A stretch of 64,000 nucleotides of DNA. It comes from Streptomyces sp. CNH099. Lineage in GTDB: Bacteria > Actinomycetota > Actinomycetes > Streptomycetales > Streptomycetaceae. How positions within the stretch are numbered: the stretch's first letter is position 1; each line of letters starts with the position of its first letter. The notes under the pieces are model-generated. The model made no database searches. It saw only the letters and a program-made list of their open reading frames with translations, and was not told the origin of the DNA. Of this stretch, positions 34,740 through 43,759 are shown one piece after another. The position numbers and the translations under genes were made by a program. Where the stretch lies: positions 868,186-932,185 of the forward strand of contig AZWL01000001.1 of NCBI GenBank assembly GCA_000514715.1, given 5' to 3'.

Positions 34740-36275
34740 TTACGAGGTCCCTTCCATGACGAGGTCGAGCACCCGGTGCTCGTCGAGATCCCGGGCCGGG
34801 GCGGTGTGCACGACCCGGCCCTCGCGCAGCACGAGGACCCGGTCGGCGAGGCCGAGGACCTCGGGGAGTTCGCTGGAGACGAGCAGGACCGCGACGCCTT
34901 CGTCGGCGAGCCTGCGGATGAGCGCGTACAACTCGGCGCGGGCGCCGACGTCCACGCCGCGGGTCGGCTCGTCCAGCAGCAGCACCCGGCACTCGCGCAG
35001 CAGCCAGCGCGCGAGCACCGCCTTCTGCTGGTTGCCGCCGGAGAGCGTGCGGATGAGGGCGTCGGGGTTGTCGGGGCGCAGCGACAGGTCGCGTACGGCC
35101 TCGCGGGTCGCGGACCGCTCCCCCGACCGGTCCAGCCAGCCGCCGGTGGAGAAGCGGGGGAGGGAGGAGATGGAGACGTTGCGGCTGACGGACTCCGTCA
35201 TCAGCAGCGCCTGTGCCTTGCGCTCCTCGGGCGCCAGCCCGACGCCCGCCTTGACAGCGGCGGTGACGCTGCCGGGGCGCAGCTGCCGGCCGCCGACGAG
35301 CACGCGCCCCGCGGTCGGCTTGCGGGCGCCGAAGACGGTCTCCAGGATCTCCGAGCGGCCCGAGCCGACGAGGCCCGCGAGGCCGACGATCTCGCCCGGG
35401 GCGACCTCCAGGTCCACCGGCGCGAACTCGCCCTTCCTGGTGAGCCCTTCGAGGGTGAGCACGGGCTCCTTGCCGGCGCCCGGCGCCTCCGGCCGCTCGG
35501 GGAAGACGTGCGCGACGTTGCGGCCGGTCATGAGGGTGACGATCTCGTTGGTGGACGTGCTCTGCGCCGGCAGCCCGCGGGAGACGGCACGCCCGTCCTT
35601 CAGGACGGTGACGCGGTCGCCGATGCGGCGGATCTCCTCCAGCCGGTGGGAGATGTAGATGACGGCGACGCCCTGCGCCGTGAGGTCGGCGACGATGCGG
35701 AAGAGGTTGTCGACCTCGTCGGGGTCGAGGGCGGCGGACGGCTCGTCCATGACGATGAGCTTCACGTCGTGGGAGAGCGCCCTGGCCATGGAGACGACCT
35801 GCTGGCCGGCGGCGGAGAGGTTGCCGACGATGGTGCTCGCGGAGATCTCCGGGTGGCCGAGCCGGGCCAGCAGGTCCTGGGCGGCGCTGTGCGCCTCGCG
35901 GGGCTTGATGAACCCGCCGGAGGAGCGCTCGTGGCCGAGGAAGACGTTCTCCGCCACCGACACGTGCATCACCAGGTCGAGTTCCTGGTAGATGGTGGCG
36001 ATGCCCAGCCGCATCGCGGCCACCGGCGACTTCAGCTCGGTCTGCGCGCCCTGCCAGACGATCGTGCCCTCGTCGGGCTGGTGGGCGCCGGCCAGGACCT
36101 TGATGAGGGTGGACTTGCCGGCGCCGTTCTGGCCGAGCAGGCAGTGCACCTCGCCGGCCTCGACGTCGAGGTCGACGCCGTCGAGCGCGCGGACGCCGGG
36201 GAAGGACTTCGTGATCCCCGTCATGGTGAGCAGGGGTGTGGCCGGTGCGGGCGGCGTATCGGACGTGGGCGCCAT
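34740..36275 (-). CDS. Sugar ABC transporter ATPase, two nucleotide-binding domains (RbsA/MglA type)
   Basis: A 511-residue protein with two ABC domains. Domain 1 has Walker A GQNGAGKSTLIK, the region NLSAAGQQVVSMARAL (a variant signature) and Walker B LIVMDEPSAALDP. Domain 2 has a non-canonical A-loop region GLVGSGRSEI, signature TLSGGNQQKAVLARWL and Walker B VLLLDEPTRGVDV. This asymmetry is normal for the sugar-importing CUT2 class. ATG 36275 is preceded by GAGGAG. It is the first gene of the importer operon; a 17-nt direct repeat lies in its upstream region. Confidence 0.93.
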   Translation of the reverse strand: MAPTSDTPPAPATPLLTMTGITKSFPGVRALDGVDLDVEAGEVHCLLGQNGAGKSTLIKVLAGAHQPDEGTIVWQGAQTELKSPVAAMRLGIATIYQELDLVMHVSVAENVFLGHERSSGGFIKPREAHSAAQDLLARLGHPEISASTIVGNLSAAGQQVVSMARALSHDVKLIVMDEPSAALDPDEVDNLFRIVADLTAQGVAVIYISHRLEEIRRIGDRVTVLKDGRAVSRGLPAQSTSTNEIVTLMTGRNVAHVFPERPEAPGAGKEPVLTLEGLTRKGEFAPVDLEVAPGEIVGLAGLVGSGRSEILETVFGARKPTAGRVLVGGRQLRPGSVTAAVKAGVGLAPEERKAQALLMTESVSRNVSISSLPRFSTGGWLDRSGERSATREAVRDLSLRPDNPDALIRTLSGGNQQKAVLARWLLRECRVLLLDEPTRGVDVGARAELYALIRRLADEGVAVLLVSSELPEVLGLADRVLVLREGRVVHTAPARDLDEHRVLDLVMEGTS

Positions 36276-36412
36276 GTACGGATCTCCTCGGCGGTGCTCC
36301 ACCTGCGTCTGCGCGCGGGGCGGGCAGGGTGGAGCGCAAACGGGCGGGTTCACCGGGTGGTGCGATGCGGTGCGGGTGTACGTGGTCGGAGGGCAGCGGG
36401 GTCGTGCGGGCC

Positions 36413-36460
36413 TGCGGGTGGTGCTGCGGTACTGCTGCGGTCGTGCGGGTGGTGCTGCGG
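36413..36460. promoter_or_regulatory. 17-nt direct repeat upstream of the importer operon
   Basis: TGCGGGTGGTGCTGCGG occurs exactly at 36413-36429 and 36444-36460 (31 bp apart, three helical turns), between the ROK gene stop (36487) and the importer ATG (36275). It could be the ROK repressor operator, though the whole area is rich in GGTGCG words. Confidence 0.35.
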
Positions 36461-36486
36461 GTGGTGCGCGGTGTCCGCGCCCGGTG

Positions 36487-37677
36487 TCAGGCGGGCGAGA
36501 ACAGGTGGTCGCTGGTGAGCCGGGCCGCGCCGATCACGCCCGCGGTGGGCCCCAGTTCACCGAGCACGATGGGCAGGTTGCCGGTCGCCAGCGGCAGCGA
36601 CTGGCGGTACACCTGGGTGCGGATGGCGGCGAGCAGCGTGTGGCCGAGGCCGGTGACGCCGCCGCCGATGACCACGAGCCCCGGGTTGAAGAAGCTGACC
36701 AGGCCGGCGATGACCTGGCCGGTGCGGGTGCCGCCCTCGCGGATGAGGTCCAGCGCGACCGCGTCGCCGGCCGTCGCCGCCGCGGCGACGTCCCGGGCGG
36801 CCAGCTCACCGCCCTCGTCCAGCCGGGCGGCCAGCTGGGCGGAGCGGCCCTCGCGGGCGGCGTTCTCGGCGTCCCGGGCGAGGGCCGAGCCGCCGAAGTA
36901 CGCCTCCAGGCAGCCGCGGTTGCCGCAGGCGCACGGGCGCCCGTCCACCTCCACCTGGATATGGCCGATGTCGCCGGCGCTGCCGTTCGTACCGCGGTAG
37001 ACCTCGCCGCCCACGACGACGCCGCAGCCGATGCCGGTGCCGATCTTGACGTAGAGGAAGTCCCGTACGGCACGGGCGACGCCGGCGTGCTGCTCGCCCT
37101 GGGCCATGATGTTCACGTCGTTGTCGACCATGACCGGGCAGCCCAGCTCCTGGCTGAGGGCCTCGCGGACCGGGAAGCCGTCCCACCCGGGCATGATCGG
37201 AGGTGCGACGGGCACACCTTCGGGGAAGCGGACGGGACCCGGGACGCCGATGCCGGCGCCGTCGAAGCCCTCCGCCACCCCGGAGGCGCGGAGCTTGGCC
37301 GCCATCGCCAGCGCCTGCTCGAAGACCGCGACGGGGCCTTCGCGCACGTCCATGGGCTGGGTCAGGTGGCCGAGCACCTCCAGCTCGGCATTGGTGACCG
37401 CCACGTCGATGGAGGTGGCGCCGATGTCGACGCCGAGGAACCGCAGCGAGGGGGCGAGGCGGATGTTGTGCGACCTGCGACCGCCCCGGGAGGCGGCGAG
37501 GCCGTCGGCGACCACGAGCCCGGTCTGCAGCAGGCGGTCGATCTCGACCGCCAGCTTGGAGCGGGACAGTTCCACCTGGTCGCCGAGCTGCGCCCGGGAG
37601 TTCGGGCCGCCGTCACGCAGCAGACGGAGCAGTCGCGCCTGGTGCGCGTTCGCGGGCCGAGCTGTCATGCGCCTCAC
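36487..37677 (-). CDS. ROK-family transcriptional repressor
   Basis: A 396-residue regulator. A winged helix at about 5-70 (HQARLLRLLRDGGPNSRAQL, LSRSKLAVEIDRLLQTGLV) is followed by a ROK/sugar-kinase domain with phosphate loop LGVDIGATSID, sugar site VMVDNDVNIMAQGE and zinc motif HIQVEVDGRPCACGNRGC with Glu after it. ROK repressors release DNA when a sugar binds. GTG at 37677 is chosen because GGGGAGGAG sits just upstream; ATG at 37668 is an alternative. It sits upstream of and co-directional with the importer operon, and likely controls it in response to the imported sugar. Confidence 0.92.
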   Translation of the reverse strand: MRRMTARPANAHQARLLRLLRDGGPNSRAQLGDQVELSRSKLAVEIDRLLQTGLVVADGLAASRGGRRSHNIRLAPSLRFLGVDIGATSIDVAVTNAELEVLGHLTQPMDVREGPVAVFEQALAMAAKLRASGVAEGFDGAGIGVPGPVRFPEGVPVAPPIMPGWDGFPVREALSQELGCPVMVDNDVNIMAQGEQHAGVARAVRDFLYVKIGTGIGCGVVVGGEVYRGTNGSAGDIGHIQVEVDGRPCACGNRGCLEAYFGGSALARDAENAAREGRSAQLAARLDEGGELAARDVAAAATAGDAVALDLIREGGTRTGQVIAGLVSFFNPGLVVIGGGVTGLGHTLLAAIRTQVYRQSLPLATGNLPIVLGELGPTAGVIGAARLTSDHLFSPA

Positions 37678-37849
37678 GCCACTCCTCCCCGCCCTCGCGT
37701 ACGTCGTCCTCGTACGCCGTCGTCGGCTTTCCACGGGGAACGTAGCAGTGGTTGGCCACCGAGGGAAGAAGTTCTGCAGGAATCGGTATCTACTTTCTCC
37801 ACCATCAGGACAAAGATGGGGTACCCATCGACGGCGTACGCTGGCCGGC

Positions 37850-38686
37850 ATGGGTCGGGTGACGGAGCGGCGTCCGGTGGTACGGGTCCGGGGCGGGCGC
37901 GTGGACCGGCGCGCGGACACCCTGGTCGCGGAGGAGCCGCTGGAGATCAGGCTGAGCGGGCGGCCCCTGGCCGTCACCATGCGCACGCCCGGCGACGACT
38001 TCGCGCTGGCGGCCGGGTTCCTGGTGAGCGAGGGCGTCCTGGCGCGCGGCGAGGAGCTGGCGTCGGTGACGTACTGCGCGGGCGCGACGGCCGGCGCGGC
38101 GGACGGGAACACGTACAACGTGGTGGACGTGCGCCCGGCCGCGGGCGTGGTACTGCCGCAGATCACCCTGGAGCGGAACGTCTACACGACGTCGTCGTGC
38201 GGACTGTGCGGCAAGGCGAGCCTGGACGCGGTCCGCACCACCACCCGCTGGCCGCTCGCCGGCGACGACGCCATGCGGCTCACGCCCGGTGTGCTGGCCG
38301 CGCTGCCCGAGAGGCTGCGCGCCGGGCAGCGCGTCTTCGACCGCACCGGCGGCCTGCACGCCGCCGCCCTGTTCACCCCGGACGGCGAACTGCTCGACCT
38401 GCGCGAGGACGTGGGCCGCCACAACGCCGTCGACAAGCTCGTCGGCCGCGCCCTGCAGCAGGACCGGCTCCCGCTGGCCGGCACCGTGCTGATGGTCTCC
38501 GGCCGCGCCTCCTTCGAGCTGGCGCAGAAGGCGGCGATGGCCGGGATCCCGGTCCTGGCCGCGGTCTCCGCGCCGTCCTCGCTGGCCGTCGACCTCGCCG
38601 CCGGGACCGGCATGACACTGGTCGGCTTTCTGCGCGGCGACACCATGAACGTGTACGCGGGCGAGCGGCGCATCGCGTTCGGCTGA
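37850..38686 (+). CDS. fdhD: Formate dehydrogenase accessory sulfurtransferase FdhD
   Basis: A 278-residue protein. The family landmarks are LVAEEPLEIRLSGRPLAVTM, TPGDDFALAAGFLVSEG, the CxxC loop TTSSCGLCGKAS (Cys117, Cys120) that carries sulfur, LFTPDGELLDLREDVGRHNAVDK and LVGFLRGDTMNVYAG. FdhD transfers sulfur from IscS to the molybdenum centre of formate dehydrogenase. No formate dehydrogenase gene is in the window, so its client lies elsewhere. ATG at 37850 has no clear ribosome site, so a near-leaderless message is possible. It is divergent from the ROK gene. Confidence 0.93.
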   Translation: MGRVTERRPVVRVRGGRVDRRADTLVAEEPLEIRLSGRPLAVTMRTPGDDFALAAGFLVSEGVLARGEELASVTYCAGATAGAADGNTYNVVDVRPAAGVVLPQITLERNVYTTSSCGLCGKASLDAVRTTTRWPLAGDDAMRLTPGVLAALPERLRAGQRVFDRTGGLHAAALFTPDGELLDLREDVGRHNAVDKLVGRALQQDRLPLAGTVLMVSGRASFELAQKAAMAGIPVLAAVSAPSSLAVDLAAGTGMTLVGFLRGDTMNVYAGERRIAFG

Positions 38687-38691
38687 CCGGC

Positions 38692-38731
38692 CGGGCACCC
38701 CGCGCGCCGGTGCCTGGGGGCCGGGTGCCCG
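38692..38731 (+). terminator. Stem-loop after fdhD
   Basis: 9-bp arms CGGGCACCC (38692-38700) and GGGTGCCCG (38723-38731) with a 22-nt loop, starting 6 bp after the fdhD stop. Confidence 0.45.
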
Positions 38732-38796
38732 CACCCCGTGCTCCTGTGTCGGCAGCCCCCGCAGGAGCACGTCGGGAAGGTGCCGGGCCGACCGCG

Positions 38797-38835
38797 GGTA
38801 GACAGTGTCCACCTCGATGGTAGACACTGTCTACC
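38797..38835 (+). promoter_or_regulatory. Twin 17-bp palindromic operators touching the TetR start codon
   Basis: GGTAGACACTGTCTACC at 38819-38835 is a perfect palindrome about a central C. GGTAGACAGTGTCCACC at 38797-38813 is a near-perfect copy 22 bp upstream. The second ends on the base before the ATG of the TetR gene. There is no ribosome site between, so the message is probably leaderless and autorepressed. Confidence 0.8.
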
Positions 38836-39450
38836 ATGACGGCGGACACCCGCGCGCGCCTGCTCCAGGCGGCGCTCGAACTGCTCGACGAGCGAGGCGT
38901 CGAGGCCCTCACCCTGCGCGCCATCGCCCGGCGCTGCGGCGTCTCCCACGGCGCGCCGCTCAAGCACTTCCCGCACCGCGCGGCGCTGCTGTCGGCGGTC
39001 GCCACCCAGGGGTTCCACGAGTTGCAGGAGTGGGCCGGCGAGGCGCTGGCCGGGCTGCCGCCGGACGCGAGCCCCGCCCGGCGGCTGCGCACGGGCACGC
39101 GCGCGTACGTGGAGTACGCGGTGGCCCGGCCCGCGATGTTCGCGCTGATGTTCCGGCGGGACCTGCTCGACCCGCGCGACCGCGAGCTGGCCCGCGCCTC
39201 GCTCGGGGGCTTCGACAACCTCGTCCGCCTCGTCGAGGCCCGGCAGGCCGAGGGCTGGCGGGCCGACGCCGACCCGCGGCTGCTCACCGGCGCCCTGTGG
39301 TCCGCCATGCACGGCACCGCCGAGCTGTGGTCCTGGGGCTCCCTGCCGCTGGCCACCGGCGCGGCGACCATCGACGACGTTCTCGACGGCCTCTGCGGGG
39401 CGTTCGAGATCGGCCCACCCACCGCACGACGAAAGCGAACCACGCCATGA
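38836..39450 (+). CDS. TetR-family transcriptional repressor
   Basis: A 204-residue regulator. The N-terminal HTH reads ARLLQAALELLDERGVEAL, TLRAIARRCGVSHGAPLKHF. The remainder is a helical ligand-binding domain (TetR_C type, with RPAMFALMFRRDLLDP and LWSAMHGTAELWSWG). The start at 38836 follows directly on the twin palindrome, so autoregulation is likely. The stop overlaps the ATG of the thioesterase gene (ATGA), making the two an operon; the ligand may therefore be a fatty acid or acyl-CoA (inference). Confidence 0.92.
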   Translation: MTADTRARLLQAALELLDERGVEALTLRAIARRCGVSHGAPLKHFPHRAALLSAVATQGFHELQEWAGEALAGLPPDASPARRLRTGTRAYVEYAVARPAMFALMFRRDLLDPRDRELARASLGGFDNLVRLVEARQAEGWRADADPRLLTGALWSAMHGTAELWSWGSLPLATGAATIDDVLDGLCGAFEIGPPTARRKRTTP

Positions 39451-40331
39451 CCACCACCCCTCCCCCGGACTTCGACCGCGAGACCGCTGTCCACGCGCAG
39501 CCGGGCGCGCCCGGTTCGTACGACGCGGACCTGCCCGGCGCGTGGAAGGTCGGCCAGGGCATCAACGGCGGTGTGCTGCTGGCCGTGACGGCCCGCGCCC
39601 TGTCCGCCGAACTCGGCACCGCCCACGGCGACCGCCCGGACGGCCACCCCGACCCGCTGTCGGTCTCCGCGTACTACCTCTCCGCCGCCGCCGCGGGCCC
39701 GGCGGTCGTCCGCACCGAGACCGTCCGCCGCGGCAACTCCGTCTCCCACGGCGGCGCGGAGCTGCTCCAGCAGGAGGAGCCCGGCGCCGGCCCGGTGGCC
39801 CGGCTGCGGGTGCTGGCGGCGTACGGAAACCTCGACGACCAGGCCGGCAGCGTCCTGGCCGACGCCGGCCTGACCGCCGCGAAGCCGCCGGCGCTGGCGC
39901 CCGTGGAGCAGTGCATAGGCAGCGACGCGGCGCCGGCGGAGTTCCGCGCGGAGTCCCCGATGCTCGGCCGCGCCGACCTGCGGCTGGACCCGTCGTGCGT
40001 GGGCTGGGCGGTCGGCGCGCCGTCGGGGAAGGGCGAGATGAAGGGCTGGTTCCGGCTGCCGGAGGACCGCGCCCCGGACCCGCTGCTGCTGCTGATGGCG
40101 GTGGACGTCCTGCCCCCGGCCAGCTTCGACCTGGGCGTGATCGGCTGGGCCCCGACGCTGGAGCTGACGGCCCACGTCCGCGCCCGCCCGGCGCCGGGGT
40201 GGCTGCGGGTGGTGCACACGACGCGCAACGTCGCGGGCGGCTACATGGAGGAGGACGCGGAGATCTGGGACTCCGCGGACCGCCTGGTCGCCCAGTCCCG
40301 CCAGCTGGCCCGCCTGCCCCGCCGGTCCTGA
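39447..40331 (+). CDS. Acyl-CoA thioesterase-like double hot-dog protein
   Basis: A 294-residue protein of the TesB/thioesterase-like (4HBT_3) type. DLPGAWKVGQGINGGVLLAV is the typical entry to the first hot-dog, with DPLSVSAYYLSAAAAG and VRRGNSVSHGGAELLQ following. The second hot-dog includes GWFRLPEDRAPDP, LMAVDVLPPASFDLG, ELTAHVRARPAPGWLRV and WDSADRLVAQSRQLARL. It probably hydrolyses acyl-CoA esters. It is co-translated with the TetR repressor, which suggests control by its substrate. Confidence 0.85.
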   Translation: MTTTPPPDFDRETAVHAQPGAPGSYDADLPGAWKVGQGINGGVLLAVTARALSAELGTAHGDRPDGHPDPLSVSAYYLSAAAAGPAVVRTETVRRGNSVSHGGAELLQQEEPGAGPVARLRVLAAYGNLDDQAGSVLADAGLTAAKPPALAPVEQCIGSDAAPAEFRAESPMLGRADLRLDPSCVGWAVGAPSGKGEMKGWFRLPEDRAPDPLLLLMAVDVLPPASFDLGVIGWAPTLELTAHVRARPAPGWLRVVHTTRNVAGGYMEEDAEIWDSADRLVAQSRQLARLPRRS

Positions 40332-40419
40332 CCCCGGGCGGCGCTGACCCCGGCCGGCGCGGGCGGCGGGCGGCGCGGCGGGGTGTGGGTGCCGTCGGGA
40401 CAGTGGTACCCATGGCGGC

Positions 40420-41859
40420 GTGGAGTGGTTTTCGTCCGACGGGTACTGGCTGAGCCGGCTCGTGTTCCAGCGCGGGCTCGCCGTCCTGTACGTCGTCGCG
40501 TTCGTCGGCGCGGCGCGGCAGTTCCGGCCGCTGATCGGGGAGCGCGGCATGCTGCCCGTGCCGCGGTTCACCGCGCGGGTGCCGTTCCGGCGGGCGCCGA
40601 GCCTGTTCCAGTTGCGGTACTCCGACCGGCTGTTCGCCGCCGTCGCCTGGAGCGGCGCCGCGCTCGCCGCCGCGGTGGCGGCCGGGGCCGCGGACGCCGT
40701 GCCGCTGTGGGCCGCGATGGTGCTGTGGGCGGTGCTGTGGGCGCTGTACCTGTCGATCGTCAACGTGGGCCAGGCCTGGTACTCGTTCGGCTGGGAGTCG
40801 CTGCTGCTGGAGACCGGCTTCCTCGCCGTCTTCCTCGGCAACGACACCGTGGGGCCGCCGGTGCTGGTGCTCTTCCTGCTGCGCTGGCTGCTGTTCCGGG
40901 TCGAGTTCGGCGCCGGGCTGATCAAGATGCGCGGCGACCGCTGCTGGCGGAACCTGACCTGCCTGTACTACCACCACGAGACCCAGCCGATGCCCGGCCC
41001 GCTCAGCTGGTTCTTCCACCATCTGCCCCGGCCCCTGCACCGGGTGGAGACCGCCGCCAACCACGTCGCCCAACTGGGCCTGCCGGTGCTGCTGTTCACC
41101 CCGCAGCCCGTCGCCACCTGGGCGGCCGCGGCAATCGTCGTCACCCAGCTCTGGCTGGTGCTCTCCGGCAACTTCGCCTGGCTCAACTGGATCACCATCC
41201 TCATCGCGCTGACCGCCGTCGACGGCCGGCTCGTCGCCGGCGTCACGCCGCTGCCCGAGCCGCCGGAGCCCGGCGGCACGCCGGCGTGGTTCGCCGCCGT
41301 CGTCCTCGCCGCCACCGCGGTCGTGCTGGCGCTCAGCTGGTGGCCCGCCCGCAACCTGCTCTCCCGGCGGCAGCGCATGAACGCCTCCTTCAACTCCCTG
41401 CACCTGGTCAACACCTACGGCGCCTTCGGCAGCATCACCCGCGTACGGCACGAGGTGGTCGTCGAGGGCACGCCCGACATCCGGCCGACCGCGACGAGCG
41501 AGTGGCGGGAGTACGGGTTCCGGGGCAAGCCCGGCGATCCGCGGCGGCTGCCGCGGCAGTTCGCGCCGTACCATCTGCGGCTCGACTGGCTGATGTGGTT
41601 CGCGGCGCTGTCCCCCGGGTACGCGGAGCGCTGGTTCGGCGCCTTCCTCACCCGGCTGCTCGACGGCGACCGGGACACGCTGCGGCTGCTGCGCCACAAC
41701 CCGTTCCCGGACCGGCCGCCGGGCGGCGTGCGCGCCCTGCTGTACCGGTACGAGTACACCGACTGGGCGGAGCTGCGCCGCACCGGGGCGTGGTGGCGGC
41801 GCGAGTTCGTGCGCGAGTACGCCCCGCCGGTGACCGCCGGGCGGCGGGTGCCGCGCTGA
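40420..41859 (+). CDS. Lipase maturation factor-family membrane protein
   Basis: A 479-residue integral membrane protein matching the LMF1 family. It shows EWFSSDGYWLSRLVFQRGLA at the start, QFRPLIGERGMLPV, then QAWYSFGWESLLLETGFLAVFLGND and WLLFRVEFGAGLIKMRGDRCW, LTCLYYHHETQPMPGPLSWF, and the conserved C-terminal EWREYGFRGKPGDP and LRLDWLMWFAAL. There are about seven hydrophobic segments before a soluble C-terminal domain. In animals LMF1 helps lipases fold; the bacterial role is not known and no lipase gene is adjacent. It starts at GTG 40420. Confidence 0.88.
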   Translation: MEWFSSDGYWLSRLVFQRGLAVLYVVAFVGAARQFRPLIGERGMLPVPRFTARVPFRRAPSLFQLRYSDRLFAAVAWSGAALAAAVAAGAADAVPLWAAMVLWAVLWALYLSIVNVGQAWYSFGWESLLLETGFLAVFLGNDTVGPPVLVLFLLRWLLFRVEFGAGLIKMRGDRCWRNLTCLYYHHETQPMPGPLSWFFHHLPRPLHRVETAANHVAQLGLPVLLFTPQPVATWAAAAIVVTQLWLVLSGNFAWLNWITILIALTAVDGRLVAGVTPLPEPPEPGGTPAWFAAVVLAATAVVLALSWWPARNLLSRRQRMNASFNSLHLVNTYGAFGSITRVRHEVVVEGTPDIRPTATSEWREYGFRGKPGDPRRLPRQFAPYHLRLDWLMWFAALSPGYAERWFGAFLTRLLDGDRDTLRLLRHNPFPDRPPGGVRALLYRYEYTDWAELRRTGAWWRREFVREYAPPVTAGRRVPR

Positions 41860-41871
41860 CCGGCGCACGCC

Positions 41872-42717
41872 TCAGCGCGGGTCCGCGAGCCGCTGCAGCC
41901 CCACCACCCGCAGCAGCTCCAGCCGTTCGTACGACTCGCTGCCCGGCCGCGCCGTGTAGACCACGAGGCGCTGGTCGTGCTCCGGGTTCAGCAGCACCTC
42001 GCAGTCCAGCTCCAGCAGCCCGACCACCGGGTGGACGAACCGCTTGACGTCCCGGCGCCGCACCGCCACGTCGTGCGCCTCCCACAGCGCCGCGAACTCC
42101 GCGCTGCGCGCCCGCAGCCGGCGCACCAGCCCGGCGGCCCGGGCGTCGTCCGGGCGCCGGGCGAGGGTGGCCCGCAGGTCGGCGACGGCGGCGCGGGCGG
42201 CGTGGTCGCGGTCCTCGGCGGGCAGGACCGCGCGGGCCGCCGGCTCGGTGAAGAAGCGCCAGACGATGTTGCGCCCGTCCCCCGTGCGGGCCTCGGCGTC
42301 CCCGGTCAGCGCCCGGGACATGGCGTTCTGCGCCAGCACGTCGCCGAGGTCGCTGAGGACCTGGGCGGGGTTGTCGGTGAGCCGGTCCAGGATCAGCAGC
42401 AGGCCGGGCCGCACGAACCCGGTGGCGCCGCGGGCGCGCGGCGGCTCCTCGCCCGCCAGGTGGAACAGGTGGTCGCGCTCGTCGTCGCTCAGCCGCAGGC
42501 CGCGGGCGACGGCGGCGAGCATCTGCCGCGAGGGGCGGGAGCCGCGGGCCTGCTCCAGCCGGGTGTAGTGGTCGGCGGACATCCCGGCGAGCTGCGCCAC
42601 CTCCTCGCGCCGCAGCCCGGGCGTGCGGCGCCGGGCGCCCCGCGGCAGGCCCACGTCCGCGGGGGTGAGGCGGGCGCGGCAGCGGCGCAGGAAGTCGGCG
42701 AGTTCGGTGCGGTCCAC
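41872..42717 (-). CDS. XRE-family regulator with MmyB-like ligand domain
   Basis: A 281-residue regulator. The N-terminal HTH is in RRTPGLRREEVAQLAGMSAD with HYTRLEQARGSRPSRQML. The C-terminal MmyB-like domain (about 100-280) includes VLAQNAMSRALTG, NIVWRFFTEPAAR, SAEFAALWEAHDV and DQRLVVYTARPGSESYERLE. Such regulators commonly sit divergent to a short-chain dehydrogenase or epimerase that they control, and here the divergent neighbour at 42887 is an NAD-epimerase. GTG at 42717 follows GGGAGC. Confidence 0.9.
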   Translation of the reverse strand: MDRTELADFLRRCRARLTPADVGLPRGARRRTPGLRREEVAQLAGMSADHYTRLEQARGSRPSRQMLAAVARGLRLSDDERDHLFHLAGEEPPRARGATGFVRPGLLLILDRLTDNPAQVLSDLGDVLAQNAMSRALTGDAEARTGDGRNIVWRFFTEPAARAVLPAEDRDHAARAAVADLRATLARRPDDARAAGLVRRLRARSAEFAALWEAHDVAVRRRDVKRFVHPVVGLLELDCEVLLNPEHDQRLVVYTARPGSESYERLELLRVVGLQRLADPR

Positions 42718-42886
42718 GCTCCCAGCGTGCCTCGCCCGGCGGGGCGCAGCCAGGGACGGCCGGTCCCCGGACAGGCCCGTCTCTCCCGCGGGGCGCGGCC
42801 CGGCCGCACGCTGGCGGCGACGGGGTCCGCACCGGCGGGCCCGCACGACGAAGGACCGCATCCGCGGCCCGGGACCGGGAGAGATC

Positions 42887-43747
42887 ATGAGCGTGCTGGT
42901 GACGGGGGCGACGGGCAAGGTCGGGCGGCGGTTGGTGCCGCGGCTGCTGCAGTGGACGGGCGGCGGCGGGGTGCGGCTGCTGGTGCGCGACGCCGAGCGG
43001 GCCGCGCCCTTCGCCCGGCTCGGCGCGGAGGTCGTCGTCGGCGACCTGCGCGACCCGGGCGACCGGCGCAGGGCGCTGGCCGGCGCGCGGGACGTGGTGC
43101 ACGTCGCGGCGTCGTTCCGCGGCGTGCCGGACGAGGAGGCGTACGCGGTCAACCGGGACGCGACGCTGGCGCTGGGCGAGCAGGCGGCCGCGGAGGGCGT
43201 GCGGCGCTTCGTCTTCACCAGCACCAACCTCGTGTACGGCGCCGGGCGCGGCCGGCCCGCCGTGGAGACCGACGAGCCGCGCGCGGACGGCATGCTGACG
43301 GGCGCGTATCCGCGGGCGAAGACCGAGGCGGAGCACGGCCTGCTGGCAATGCAGCGCGAGGGCGGCCTCGACGTCCGCGTCGCGCGGCTGGCGTTCGTCT
43401 ACGGCGAGGGCGACCCGCACATCGAGGAGGCGCTGCCCCTGATGCAGGGCTTCGCGGCGCACCAGCGGCTGCAGATGGTGCACCACGCGGACGTCGGCCA
43501 GGCGCTGTGGCGGGTGCTGCGCGCTCCCGACGCGGCCGGGCGGGTCTACAACGTCGCCGACGACGCGCCGGTCAGCGTGCTGGAGCTGCTGCAGCTGACC
43601 GGCGCGCAGATCCCGGAGGGGATGGCGGAGCGGGCGTCGGACGACCCGTGGCACGGGGTGGTCTCGAACCGGCGGCTCCGGGACGAGCTGGGCTTCCGGC
43701 CGCTGTACCCGTCGCTGTGGACCGCCCGGGACGCGGGCGCGCTGTAG
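42887..43747 (+). CDS. NAD-dependent epimerase/dehydratase (extended SDR)
   Basis: A 286-residue Rossmann enzyme. The nucleotide motif is VLVTGATGKVGRRL. The active-site set is TSTNLVYGAG (Ser/Thr region) and GAYPRAKTEAE (YxxxK as Tyr-Pro-Arg-Ala-Lys), with LRDPGDRRRALAGARDVVHVAA for adenine contacts. The substrate cannot be told from sequence. GGGAGAG precedes the ATG. It is divergent from the XRE-MmyB regulator, which probably controls it, and is followed by a strong terminator. Confidence 0.9.
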   Translation: MSVLVTGATGKVGRRLVPRLLQWTGGGGVRLLVRDAERAAPFARLGAEVVVGDLRDPGDRRRALAGARDVVHVAASFRGVPDEEAYAVNRDATLALGEQAAAEGVRRFVFTSTNLVYGAGRGRPAVETDEPRADGMLTGAYPRAKTEAEHGLLAMQREGGLDVRVARLAFVYGEGDPHIEEALPLMQGFAAHQRLQMVHHADVGQALWRVLRAPDAAGRVYNVADDAPVSVLELLQLTGAQIPEGMAERASDDPWHGVVSNRRLRDELGFRPLYPSLWTARDAGAL

Positions 43748-43759
43748 CGCGGCCGCGAG

